A stretch of DNA of 64,000 bases from Clostridia bacterium (GTDB lineage: Bacteria > Bacillota > Clostridia > Acetivibrionales > DSM-2933). Below, piece by piece: positions 43,571 through 53,929 of this stretch (positions are counted from its first letter, which is position 1; each line of letters starts with the position of its first letter). The notes under the pieces are model-generated. The model did no database searches. It was not told the DNA's origin and was given only the letters and a program-made list of their open reading frames with translations. The position numbers and the translations under genes are program-made. The DNA lies in assembly GCA_026416815.1 (NCBI GenBank), contig JAOAEJ010000084.1, positions 62,001 to 126,000 of the forward strand, in the 5' to 3' direction.

Positions 43571-46500
43571 TTAGTTGTTTATCTTATTTAAAATCAGTTT
43601 GACTAGTTTTATATACCATTGGAATAACTCCTCAGCTTTCCCGGCCCGTATCCTAGTCGCGGAATATTCCAATACCATATCTACATAATTACTGCCCTGA
43701 TTTATCTTCAGAATAATATCGCATGCCTTGAACATGCTTAAGTTTATTTTGTTAATATCTGTGAATACCGCAACCACATCTTGGGTTTCTTTATCTGATT
43801 TCATCTGACTCAATGCTTCAAGCATATAAGGTTTCAACTCAGCCTTTTCCTTGCGTTCCCGGCTAACTATAGCAAAAAGCGAGGTAAAGTCTGTAACTTC
43901 CGATAAATCAATATATATTTGAGCTCCATACTTGCTATCTCCAAGAATACCCTGAAGCCATATCTTTTCCTGTCCTGAAACTTCCGCCAATAAATACACA
44001 TATACGGAAAGCATGATATCACTCAACTCTATCCCTTTTTCATCAGAAAGCTCGTATAAAAGCTTGTACAAATCCCCATCCATACGATATTCCAGCACTG
44101 TATCAGCATTAAACATATCATTATATAAGAAGTACTCCGTCGGAAGCTTTATAGGTGTTATGTCAATATTCTTAAGGCCTTCCCCCTGTTTGCTGATAAA
44201 CCCTGCCAGCTTAGCTACCGTAGGATTTGTAAAAACATCGGCAATATTTACCTTACCCGGATATATAAGTTCAATGTTGTTTTGCATGAGAACCGATAGC
44301 ATAGAATTCCCGCCCAGTTCAAAAAAGTTGTCATTGATTCCTATGTGCTCACGCTTTAATAGGTCTTCCCATATTTTCACGATCTCCTTTTCGACCTGTG
44401 TCTCAGCCTGTGCGTACTCGTTCCCCAGCTTCGGACGCTTTTTATCGGGCTCTGGGAGAGCCTTTCGGTCAACCTTTCCGTTTGGGGTCATCGGGATTTG
44501 CTCAAGCTGCATATAAGTATCGGGCACCATATAGTCAGGAAGATACTTTGACAAGTGAGAACGTATCTCTGAGATTGATAGTTCTCCGCTCGCAGTATAG
44601 TACACAGCCAGATATTTGTCTCCATAATCATTTTCCTTTACAATACATACACAATTCCTCATACCCTCATAACTCATCATGCACTTTTCTATCTCATGGA
44701 GCTCTATCCTATAGCCCCTCACCTTAACCTGGTGGTCTATCCTACCAATGAATTCTATTTCCCCATTAGGGAGCCATCTTGCTAAATCCCCGGTTTTATA
44801 CATCAGATTACCCTTAGCAAATGGGTTTTCTATAAATTTCTCTGCAGTAAGTTCCGGTCTGTTTAAATACCCTTTTGCCAGTCCGTCACCGGCAATGTGG
44901 AGTTCTCCTGGAATACCTACAGGCTGCAGCAAGTTGTTTTTATCGGTTATATAAATTTGGGTATTGGCTATAGGCTTGCCTATATTTATAGTCTCAGCTC
45001 CTGATAAATCCTTAATTGTAGACCAGACTGTAGTTTCAGTAGGTCCGTAAACATTGTACATTTTTACGTTTTTAAGCTTGCTGAGTTTTTGGAAAAGCGT
45101 TTCAGGGAAAGCCTCACCGCCTATTATCAACTCCTGTATACTTTTCAGACACCTCTCCGCCTTCTGTGATTTGAGAAGCATTTGCAGCCTTGAGGGTGTG
45201 GTTTGAAGCATATCCACTCCATTGTTTGTTATTACATCCCTCAGTAAATCCGGGTCTAACTGCTCTCTCTCGTTTGCTATAACGATTTTCATGCCTGTCG
45301 CCAAAGGCAGTAATGTCTCAAGTACAAAAATATCAAAGGATATAGTTGTAAGGCAAAGTATGGTCTTGTCACTATTAAAATCTATTTTATCCCTCATGCC
45401 TTTTATAAAGTTTGTTACATTTCTATGCCGGAGCATAACCCCTTTAGGCCTTCCGGTAGAACCTGAGGTATATATAACGTATGCCAGGTCATTTGGAGTG
45501 CTGCTGCATACCAGATTTTCAGCATTATCCTCATATAGTGCTTCATCCAATAAATCAATCGCATGCGCACCTAATGCACTGCTGCCAACAATGGGTGAAC
45601 AAGAAACCATAATACGGCAGTTGCTATCATCCAGCATGTATCTGATCCTCTCATCAGGATACTCCGGATCTATCGGAAGATATGCTCCTCCCGCCTTCAG
45701 TATCCCCATCAATCCTGCCAGCATTTCAATGGAGCGTGGCACCATCAGCCCTACAATCTCACCGGGCTTCACCCCTAAAGTCCTTAGTCTTTGGGCAATC
45801 TGATTGGCCTTGGTGTTTAGCTCACTGTATGTTACATGCTTGTTACCTAAAACCAGCGCTGTTTTATCGGGTATTCTTTGTATCTGCTCTTCAAAAAGCT
45901 GATGAATGGTTTTATCAGAGTCATACTCCGTACAGGTATCATTAAAACCAAATAAAATTTGTGCCTTTTCGTTATCTGACATCATATCTATTTCATAGAT
46001 TTTAGCCCCAGGATTTTTCACTATACTATGCAAAATATTAATATAATGTCCCACCAGTCTTTGTATAGTTTCCTTTTTGAAAATCCTTGTGCAGTATTCA
46101 AAGCAAAGCGTTACTACGTCCTTGTCCTCAAATGCACTAATGGCAATATCAAACTTTGAAACTTTAGCCTCAACTTTATAGGAAGTTATGTTCAAGCCTT
46201 CTATTTTCAACTTTTCAAAGTGCATATTTTGCAGTACAAACGCTACATCAAAAAGCGGATTTCTACTCATGTCCCTATCAATATTCAGCTTCTGAATCAG
46301 GTTTTCAAACTGATAGCCTTGATTTTCATATGCTCTGAAGGTATTGTCTCTAACCTGCTTGAGAAAATCTTTAAAAGTTTTTTTACCTTCCGGCTTATTC
46401 CTCATAGCAAGAGTGTTTACAAACAATCCCACAACTCCGTCAATGTCTGCATGATCTCTTCCTGCTATAGGCGAACCGATTACTATGTCCTCCTGTCCTG

Positions 46501-49500
46501 AGTATCTCGAAAGCAGTATATTCAGCGCTGCCAACAGCAGCATATACAGAGTCGCCCCATTTTCAACAGCAGTTTTTTTTAGCTTACTAGCCAACTCCCC
46601 ATTGATTTCACAACTGATACTTCCGCCTTCAAAACTCTGATTTACAGGACGGGTATAATCAGTAGGAAGGTTGAGCACCGGTATTTCTCCCGAGAATACA
46701 TCCAGCCAATATTCCTCCTGCTTATGCACCGCCTCGGACTTAAGCAGCTTATTATGCCAATTAGAAAAATCCTTATACTGTACTTTCAATTCAGGGAGTT
46801 TCTGTCCTCTACACAGTCTACCCAATTCAGCCTTTAGGATTTCCTCCGATATTCCATCGGAAATGATATGGTGCATATCACGCATAAGCAAATGCTTCCC
46901 ATCAGCCAGCTTGACAAGGCATACTCTGAGAAGAGGAGCCTTACTTAGGTCAAAAGGACGAATAAAGCTACTGATTAATCCATCAATCCTGCCAGCTATT
47001 TCCCCGTCTTCTCCGTCTATTTGCTCCAGCTCCATATAATCCATTTTGAACTCTATATCCTTGTGTATACGCTGTACCAGATCACCGTCAATCACCTCAA
47101 AGGATGTCCTTAAAGCTTCATGTCTGTCAACCAAGCTTTTAAAGGCATTGCTGAAAAGTTCTCTATTTATGACTCCCTCTAACAGAAACGCCTCAGGCAT
47201 GTTGTAACTCGTATGTAAATTTTCGATCGTATTTAATAGGTAAAGTCTCTTTTGTGCCGCTGACATAGGGTAGTATTCTCTCTCATCTACAGGAAGTATT
47301 GCTGAATAACTGCTCTTATGTGCGTGTTCAATATACTCTTCCAATTTCCTTATGGTATTGTACTTAAACACTTCCTTCACAGTAATGTCCACATTAAATT
47401 CCTTATGTATTATAGAGGCCAATTTTGCCGCCTTAAGAGAATGTCCTCCTACATCAAAGAAATTGTGGTTTATGTTTACACCCTCTACCCCCATCACATG
47501 CTCCCATATATTTACCAGCCTAAACTCTATATAGTTAGATGGCATAGTACATTCCATATCAGAGCAAATACTGCTTTGAGGCTTTGGTAACGCTCTTCTG
47601 TCCACCTTTCCATTAGCAGATAGCGGCATTTTGTCCATTTTGATATAGTGGGCTGGTACCATATAATCGGGCAGTATCTTCAATAAATGTTCCCTTAGTT
47701 CTGTCGGAGTTATTTTGCTATCACCGACTATATAAGCACACAGAAATTTATCATCTTGTTGATCCTGAGTTTCTACTACTACAGCTTCTTTTACCGCATA
47801 GTGCTTTAAAAGCTGAGTTTCAATCTCCCCAAGCTCTATCCTGTGTCCTCTTATTTTTACCTGATGATCCACTCTTCCTAAAAACTCTATACTTCCGTCA
47901 GGCAGCCACCTTGCAAGGTCCCCTGTACGATATATGTTTTCCCCCGGTATGAAGGGATTTTTTACAAACTTTTCTTCAGTTAGTTGAGGCTTATTAAGAT
48001 ATCCCCTTGCAAGACCGTCCCCTCCAATATATAGCTCTCCAGGAACCCCAATAGGCTGCAGCTGTGTATTATCGTTGAGTATATATACTCTTGTATTTGA
48101 AATGGGTTTACCCAATACAACTTTTCCTTTTTTACATCTGCACATTATTGCATCTACGGTAGTTTCGGTAGGCCCATAGCTGTTATACAGGCTATACCCT
48201 TTTTCAATAATCCTATCCTTTAGCTGTTCATCCAGTGCTTCACCGCCACAAATAACTACTTTAAGACTGTCAAGCTTTTCATTATCCGCTAGCAACTCTC
48301 TTAGAGTCATAGGAACAAACTGTGCTATGTTAATGTTATTTTTCTTAATAAATTCTGCAAAGCCGGATTTATCTAATATTACTTCCTGCCTTGGTATATA
48401 AATTGTTGCTCCATTCATAAGGGATACCAGTATTTCCTCTACTGAGACATCAAAGGATATGCTAGTCATTTGAAGTACGTTTTTATTTTCATCAAGCTTG
48501 TATTTTCTATTAAACCAATAGGATAAATTTACTATGCCTCTGTGCTCAATCATTACACCTTTAGGCTGTCCTGTAGAGCCTGAAGTATATATAATGTAGG
48601 CCAGATTTTCAGGCATACAGCCATCTCCGTCAAGTGAGCCTTTAAATTCAAACTTGTTTATATCCGATACATCTATATATTCCCCTTGAAAGTTTAGAGC
48701 TTCAGCCAGATGGGGTTTTGTCAGCAGCATAGTTGAACCGCTGTCTTTCAACATATATTCTATCCTGTCCGCCGGGTATGCCGGATCTATAGGCAGATAC
48801 GCTCCACCCGCTTTAAGTATGCCAACTATACCTACTATCATTTCAATTGAGCGTTCCAGCATTATGCCTACTATGGATTCCGCTCCAACCCCTCTTTGTT
48901 TCAGCAGTAATGCAGCAGAAGTTGCTCTTTCGTTTAACTCTCTGTAAGTTAAACTCCTGTCTTCAAATACTACTGCTATGTTGTCCGGGTTCAACTTTAC
49001 CTGCTCATCAAAAATCTGCTGAACTGTCCTGTCCTTCGGGTAATCGACTTTTGTGAGATTAAAACCGGACAACAACAGCTGTTCCTCTTCTTGAGACAGC
49101 ATAACTACTTCCGACAGTTTCGTATCAGGGTTATCAGTTATATGGCTTAAGAGGTTTAAGAAGTGTCTGCCAAATGCTTGTATCGTTTCTGCCTTAAACA
49201 GTTTGGTACAGTATTCAATTATTAACTCTAATTTATTCCCCTTCTCTAAAACCTCCAAAGTAATATCAAATTGAGCTGTCTTATTCCCAATGGTGTAATT
49301 TGTAAAATTTAACCCTTTTATTGAAACTTCGCCGATGTTCATATTTTGTAATACAAACATAGTATCGAAAATCGGATTTCTGCTCGCCTCCCGTTCCAAA
49401 CCTAGCTTAACCACCAGTTCCTCAAACTGATAATCCTGATTATCGAAAGTTTTCAGTGTATTTCTCTTAACTTCCTGTAAGAATGCCCTGAAGGTTTTAC

Positions 49501-52500
49501 TACCTTTTGGAAAATTCCTCATAGCAAGCGTATTTACAAACATCCCCACCATACTGTGCGTGTCATAGTGTCTTCTTCCTGCTGAAGGTGAACCTACTAT
49601 TATATCTTCCTGCCCTGTATACCTATAAAGCAATGTATTATAGGCGGCCAGTAAAACCATATATAGAGTTGCTTCATTTTCAATCGCAATTGCTTTAAGT
49701 TTTTTAATAGCCTCGGCACTTAATTCAAACCTAATACTATCTCCATCAAAACTCTGCTTTGGAGGTCTAGGGTAGTCAGTGGGTAAGTTGAGTACCGGAA
49801 TTTCCCCTGAAAACACTTCCAGCCAGTATTCCTCCTGCTTTAGTACTTCCTCAGACTTTAGCAGTTCATTGTGCCAGTAGGAAAAATCCTTATATTGAAT
49901 ACCCATTTCAGACAATACCTGACCACTATAAAGCTCGCCCAACTCTGTATTCAGGATTTCCTCAGATACGCCGTCAGATACGATATGGTGTACATCACGA
50001 ATTAAAACATGCTTATCCTCTGCCACTTTGACAAGACACACTCTTATAAGCGGAGCTATACTCAAGTCAAAGGGACGGATAAACCCTTCAATAATTTCAT
50101 CGAGCCTGCTACCAAACTCTATGTTATCTTTACAAAGCATTTCAAGCTCTATATAGTCCATTTCGAACTCAACATGCTTATGTATACGTTGCAGCAGTTC
50201 ACCATCAACGATTTCAAAGGATGTCCTCAATGCCTCATGTCTATCAATTAGACGCTTAAAAGCGTTAGCAAAAGTATCTTTATTCAAGTGTCCTTCAATC
50301 TGCAGTGCGCTTGGGATATTGTAGCTAGTACCCAGATCTTCCATCTTGTCCATCAAATAAAGTCTTTTTTGTGCCGATGATACAGGATAGTACTCTTTTT
50401 CTTCAATCGGAGATATTGCGAAATAGCTGCTCTTCTGTGCTTGTGCAATATACTCTTCTAACTTTTTTATAGTGCTATATAAAAATATCTCTTTTACAGC
50501 GATATCCACATTCAATTCTTTGTGTATTCTAGCTGCCAACTTTGCAGCTTTTAATGAATTCCCTCCTATTTCAAGGAAATTGTGCTCTATTCCTATACCC
50601 TCTAATCCAATTAGCTGTTCCCACATTTCTACCAGCTTACCTTGTACATAATTGGTAGGTGCAATGTATTCTATATTGGAATCAGCGCTGTATTCAGGCT
50701 CAGGAAGAGCTTTCCTGTCCAACTTTCCATTGGCGGTAAGTGGCATTTTATGCAGTTTTACGTATCGGGCGGGTATCATATAATGTGGTAGAGTCTTTAG
50801 CAGGTGCTCTGTTAATTCCATAGAAGTTAACTCTTCTGCTAATACTATATAGGCACAGAGGTATTTAACACCGTGTGTATCCTGCTTTGCTATCACCACT
50901 GCTTCTTTTATATCAGGGTGCTTTATAAGCTCCGATTCTATCTCTCCAAGTTCTACTCTGTATCCTCTTATTTTCACCTGGTGGTCTACTCTGCCTACAA
51001 ACTCTATGTTTCCATCAGCCATCCACCTTGCAAGATCCCCCGTACGATACATTTTTCCCTCGGAGATAAAAGGGTTGCCTATAAACTTCTCTTTTGTCAG
51101 CTCCGGCCTGTTTAAATAACCTCTGGCTATGCCTGTTCCCGAAATAAATACCTCTCCCGTAGCACCAATCATTGTAGGACTTCCGCTTTCGTCCAGTATG
51201 TATATCCTTGTATTCTGCAGCGGCTTTCCTATAGGTACATTTCTCCCCATAGGAGTATTGGATTTATAGACATAAAAAGTAGAGCATATGGTTGTTTCGG
51301 TAGGTCCATATCCGTTTATAATTTTCATAGAATTGTTCAACTCAAGATATGCTTCAAGAACATAATCCTTTATTGGTTCTACGCCCACCAGCATTTTATT
51401 TAGTGAAATGCTCTTTCCCGATTCCTTTAGAAAGACATTTAAATCACTAAGGATAGCAGGCGGGATATATGCAAAGGTAATATTATTATTTGTTATAGTA
51501 TCACTCAACAGCTTAATATCCAGATACTTATTGGAATCAAACATTACTAAATCAGCGCCATAAACCAGCGGTAAAAATATTTCACACACACTTACATCAA
51601 AGGAAATGTTAGTAAGACTCAGACACCTGTCTCCTCCTCCGACATCCTGTGAGAATGCGGCGTATATGGAATATATAAAGTTCTCCAATGCCCGGTGTTC
51701 CACCATCACACCCTTTGGCTTCCCTGTCGAACCGGAGGTATAAATAACATAAGCAAGATCCTGTGGGGTATTTATTATTTCCATGTTTGAAACTTCTTCC
51801 TCTTGCAATATCCCATCCTCTAAATAGAGCACTTCACCCTCAAACATTAGATTTCCTGCCAGTTGCCGGCGTGTCAGCAGCACAGAAGCAGCACTATCCT
51901 CAAGCATATAGTTAATTCTATCTGAAGGATATTCAGGGTCTATGGGCAGATAAGCACCACCGGCCTTTAATATTGCCAATATCCCTACTATAAGCTCTAT
52001 AGAACGTTCGGACATTATAGCTACTATACTATCCGGTTTTATACCTTTCCGCCTCAATACCCTGGCAAGCCTGTTTGCCCTTTCATTTAAATCCTTGTAT
52101 GTAAGGCTTAGTCCATTATAGGTCACAGCAAGGTTTTCAGGAGTTTTCTGTACCTGCATTTCAAACATCTGATGAATCGGATTTATTTTTGCGTAGTCTA
52201 CCTCTGTCTGATTGAAGCCAAACAACACCTTATTTCTTTCAGCTTCTGAAATAGCATTAATTTCTCGGAGTTTTATATCAGGCTTCTTCACTACCTGGCT
52301 TATTATATTTATAAAGTGCCCAGCCATTCTTTCTACAGTTTGTTTCATGAAAAGCTTTTGATTGAACTCTAAGTTGATGCTCAACTCTTCTTCCGCTTCC
52401 AAAGCCCAAAGCAGCAAATCAAATTTATACACATTATTTTTATGTACGCTTGAAATATAGCTAAAATCCCTACTATCCGCCGATTGGGAATTTATGCTGC

Positions 52501-53122
52501 GGAATTCTAAAGCTGCATTAAAAAGTGAGTCTATGTTAAAATTCTTTTTTACATTAAGCCTGTCCACCAGCTTTTCAAATGGGTAATCCTTATTATCAAT
52601 AGCTTTATATACGTGTGTTTTTACTTCCTCTAAAAACTCGCTAAAGGCCTTTTCTCCTTCAGGAAAATTCCTCATTGCAAGGATATTGTCAAACACATCC
52701 CTATTACCCTGTGGATTTGCACAGTTTTTTGCAGTTACTGGATAACCAATAACTATATCCTCCTGGCCTGTATGTTTGAAAAACAATATGTTAAATACTG
52801 CAAGCAGTACTGTATACATAGGAACTCTGCTTTCAACAACAAATGCCATAAGTGCTTTAGTCAATTCTTTATTTAACTCAATTTTTATAATATCCTGCTC
52901 AAAGGTCTGCTTTATAGACCGTGGATAATCTGTAGTCAGATTAAGTACAGGTATATCTCCTGAAAATACACCTAGCCAGTATTCCTCCTGCTTGCATATA
53001 TCCTGAGACTTAAAGGAACTATTGTTCATGGACAAAAGTTCTGTTGATAAATCTGAGGCCACTTTATCAGGCTCTTTATAAACAAAACCATCTATCTGAT
53101 TTTGTAAATGTTTAAAATCCAT
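43571..53122 (-). CDS. Three-module NRPS with half condensation domains at both ends
   Basis: A 3183-aa protein with plan (half C)-A1-PCP1-C2-A2-PCP2-C3-A3-PCP3-(half C). It opens with only the C-terminal half of a condensation domain (EEYWLGVFSGDIPVLNL onward), lacking HHxxxDG. C2 has HHIVSDG near 1046, C3 HHIISDG near 2085. Adenylation cores YTSGSTGKPKG, YTSGSTGQPKG and YTSGSTGRPKG lie near 467, 1515 and 2554; carrier Ser residues are in GGNSLKAAK (854), GGHSLKAAK (1893) and GGNSMLSVL (2939). Pocket residues read by eye: A1 DVCYMVGICK, A2 DVEQVCSVDK, A3 DILQLIVVWK. A3 resembles glycine codes; A1 and A2 are unassigned. The last 210 residues resemble another inactive C subdomain. No epimerase or thioesterase. 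Likely starts the chain with a tripeptide. Confidence 0.93.
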   Translation of the reverse strand: MDFKHLQNQIDGFVYKEPDKVASDLSTELLSMNNSSFKSQDICKQEEYWLGVFSGDIPVLNLTTDYPRSIKQTFEQDIIKIELNKELTKALMAFVVESRVPMYTVLLAVFNILFFKHTGQEDIVIGYPVTAKNCANPQGNRDVFDNILAMRNFPEGEKAFSEFLEEVKTHVYKAIDNKDYPFEKLVDRLNVKKNFNIDSLFNAALEFRSINSQSADSRDFSYISSVHKNNVYKFDLLLWALEAEEELSINLEFNQKLFMKQTVERMAGHFINIISQVVKKPDIKLREINAISEAERNKVLFGFNQTEVDYAKINPIHQMFEMQVQKTPENLAVTYNGLSLTYKDLNERANRLARVLRRKGIKPDSIVAIMSERSIELIVGILAILKAGGAYLPIDPEYPSDRINYMLEDSAASVLLTRRQLAGNLMFEGEVLYLEDGILQEEEVSNMEIINTPQDLAYVIYTSGSTGKPKGVMVEHRALENFIYSIYAAFSQDVGGGDRCLSLTNISFDVSVCEIFLPLVYGADLVMFDSNKYLDIKLLSDTITNNNITFAYIPPAILSDLNVFLKESGKSISLNKMLVGVEPIKDYVLEAYLELNNSMKIINGYGPTETTICSTFYVYKSNTPMGRNVPIGKPLQNTRIYILDESGSPTMIGATGEVFISGTGIARGYLNRPELTKEKFIGNPFISEGKMYRTGDLARWMADGNIEFVGRVDHQVKIRGYRVELGEIESELIKHPDIKEAVVIAKQDTHGVKYLCAYIVLAEELTSMELTEHLLKTLPHYMIPARYVKLHKMPLTANGKLDRKALPEPEYSADSNIEYIAPTNYVQGKLVEMWEQLIGLEGIGIEHNFLEIGGNSLKAAKLAARIHKELNVDIAVKEIFLYSTIKKLEEYIAQAQKSSYFAISPIEEKEYYPVSSAQKRLYLMDKMEDLGTSYNIPSALQIEGHLNKDTFANAFKRLIDRHEALRTSFEIVDGELLQRIHKHVEFEMDYIELEMLCKDNIEFGSRLDEIIEGFIRPFDLSIAPLIRVCLVKVAEDKHVLIRDVHHIVSDGVSEEILNTELGELYSGQVLSEMGIQYKDFSYWHNELLKSEEVLKQEEYWLEVFSGEIPVLNLPTDYPRPPKQSFDGDSIRFELSAEAIKKLKAIAIENEATLYMVLLAAYNTLLYRYTGQEDIIVGSPSAGRRHYDTHSMVGMFVNTLAMRNFPKGSKTFRAFLQEVKRNTLKTFDNQDYQFEELVVKLGLEREASRNPIFDTMFVLQNMNIGEVSIKGLNFTNYTIGNKTAQFDITLEVLEKGNKLELIIEYCTKLFKAETIQAFGRHFLNLLSHITDNPDTKLSEVVMLSQEEEQLLLSGFNLTKVDYPKDRTVQQIFDEQVKLNPDNIAVVFEDRSLTYRELNERATSAALLLKQRGVGAESIVGIMLERSIEMIVGIVGILKAGGAYLPIDPAYPADRIEYMLKDSGSTMLLTKPHLAEALNFQGEYIDVSDINKFEFKGSLDGDGCMPENLAYIIYTSGSTGQPKGVMIEHRGIVNLSYWFNRKYKLDENKNVLQMTSISFDVSVEEILVSLMNGATIYIPRQEVILDKSGFAEFIKKNNINIAQFVPMTLRELLADNEKLDSLKVVICGGEALDEQLKDRIIEKGYSLYNSYGPTETTVDAIMCRCKKGKVVLGKPISNTRVYILNDNTQLQPIGVPGELYIGGDGLARGYLNKPQLTEEKFVKNPFIPGENIYRTGDLARWLPDGSIEFLGRVDHQVKIRGHRIELGEIETQLLKHYAVKEAVVVETQDQQDDKFLCAYIVGDSKITPTELREHLLKILPDYMVPAHYIKMDKMPLSANGKVDRRALPKPQSSICSDMECTMPSNYIEFRLVNIWEHVMGVEGVNINHNFFDVGGHSLKAAKLASIIHKEFNVDITVKEVFKYNTIRKLEEYIEHAHKSSYSAILPVDEREYYPMSAAQKRLYLLNTIENLHTSYNMPEAFLLEGVINRELFSNAFKSLVDRHEALRTSFEVIDGDLVQRIHKDIEFKMDYMELEQIDGEDGEIAGRIDGLISSFIRPFDLSKAPLLRVCLVKLADGKHLLMRDMHHIISDGISEEILKAELGRLCRGQKLPELKVQYKDFSNWHNKLLKSEAVHKQEEYWLDVFSGEIPVLNLPTDYTRPVNQSFEGGSISCEINGELASKLKKTAVENGATLYMLLLAALNILLSRYSGQEDIVIGSPIAGRDHADIDGVVGLFVNTLAMRNKPEGKKTFKDFLKQVRDNTFRAYENQGYQFENLIQKLNIDRDMSRNPLFDVAFVLQNMHFEKLKIEGLNITSYKVEAKVSKFDIAISAFEDKDVVTLCFEYCTRIFKKETIQRLVGHYINILHSIVKNPGAKIYEIDMMSDNEKAQILFGFNDTCTEYDSDKTIHQLFEEQIQRIPDKTALVLGNKHVTYSELNTKANQIAQRLRTLGVKPGEIVGLMVPRSIEMLAGLMGILKAGGAYLPIDPEYPDERIRYMLDDSNCRIMVSCSPIVGSSALGAHAIDLLDEALYEDNAENLVCSSTPNDLAYVIYTSGSTGRPKGVMLRHRNVTNFIKGMRDKIDFNSDKTILCLTTISFDIFVLETLLPLATGMKIVIANEREQLDPDLLRDVITNNGVDMLQTTPSRLQMLLKSQKAERCLKSIQELIIGGEAFPETLFQKLSKLKNVKMYNVYGPTETTVWSTIKDLSGAETINIGKPIANTQIYITDKNNLLQPVGIPGELHIAGDGLAKGYLNRPELTAEKFIENPFAKGNLMYKTGDLARWLPNGEIEFIGRIDHQVKVRGYRIELHEIEKCMMSYEGMRNCVCIVKENDYGDKYLAVYYTASGELSISEIRSHLSKYLPDYMVPDTYMQLEQIPMTPNGKVDRKALPEPDKKRPKLGNEYAQAETQVEKEIVKIWEDLLKREHIGINDNFFELGGNSMLSVLMQNNIELIYPGKVNIADVFTNPTVAKLAGFISKQGEGLKNIDITPIKLPTEYFLYNDMFNADTVLEYRMDGDLYKLLYELSDEKGIELSDIMLSVYVYLLAEVSGQEKIWLQGILGDSKYGAQIYIDLSEVTDFTSLFAIVSRERKEKAELKPYMLEALSQMKSDKETQDVVAVFTDINKINLSMFKACDIILKINQGSNYVDMVLEYSATRIRAGKAEELFQWYIKLVKLILNKINN

Positions 53123-53929
53123 ACATCCTCCTCATAAAACAGATATCTGTAAACCAATGTTTCTTAACTATATACAATTCATCAACGGCTCTACATTGTG
53201 CATAAACAGAGATAAACTCAGTACTACTTTCTGCATAAATGGGTAGTTAAGAATAAAGCCCACGGTAAAAACTTTGATATAAACCTGAAATTTTATGGCT
53301 ATACCCTTCGTTATCTATAAATAGGTACACAAAGTAAACCCAATCTATTAACAATGTAGATATTGGATCATATGAATTAAAATTATTTCGTCTTCTTAAA
53401 TACTTCTGTATTGAAATTAATATGGAAGTGAACACTATCTTTGACCAATTCGATTGAAAAATGAATCCATTTTTCAGGTATTAAGCAAATAATCACAAAT
53501 TATATAAATATTTGCTTTCAATACTACTTTTCTACAAATTATATAAACATTGTATTATGTTTCGTAAAATTTTCCTAGTTACCTGAAGTCACTATTATTG
53601 TACTCAAAGTCATGCTTTTGTACTGGAAGTCACGTTTCTAATTCCTAAGGTCACTTTTATACCTTATATCATTAAATAGCTATTTTCATTCTGTGAAACT
53701 GGCAAAGGAACAATTAGGCCTGTGATTAATCATATACTTGATTTAGCATTCGCCCTATAATAAAATGGTAATTATATGCACAAAAGGGTGTTCTACATAT
53801 ATTTAATCAGAAAGTCGAGGTGATAACTAAACTTACAGATTACTTTTACTTAAAGATAGTTTACTTAGATTATCTTTATAAGAATTTCACTACATACCTG
53901 TACACAAAGAACTTGCATGGAGGAATTTT
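53123..53929. promoter_or_regulatory. Divergent control region of the biosynthetic operon and the binding-protein genes
   Basis: 807 bp without a convincing gene. It contains four AAGTCA-type direct repeats (53586-53653), a 14-bp direct repeat ACAAATTATATAAA at 53495-53508 and 53534-53547 (each giving TATAAT on the minus strand, possible -10 elements for the NRPS operon), and a TATAAT at 53756-53761 on the plus strand with a poor -35. Both promoters look activator-dependent. Confidence 0.5.
53586..53654. repeat. Four tandem binding-site-like direct repeats
   Basis: AAGTCA at 53586, AAGTCA at 53607, AAGTCA at 53627 and AGGTCA at 53648: spacing 21, 20 and 21 bp, two helical turns. Flanks are partly conserved (CTxxAAGTCAC, TTGTA). 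This is the layout expected of an activator array such as LytTR/AgrA-type direct repeats. The regulator is unknown. Confidence 0.55.

Noticed and set aside
17265-53122. Acyltransferase, enoylreductase, epimerase or thioesterase domain within the assembly line
   Set aside because: I looked for GHSxG-type AT motifs, ER and E motifs and a C-terminal thioesterase in the NRPS and PKS proteins and found none.
53247-53435. 62-codon minus-strand frame in the divergent control region
   Set aside because: No ribosome site and composition typical of AT-rich non-coding DNA.
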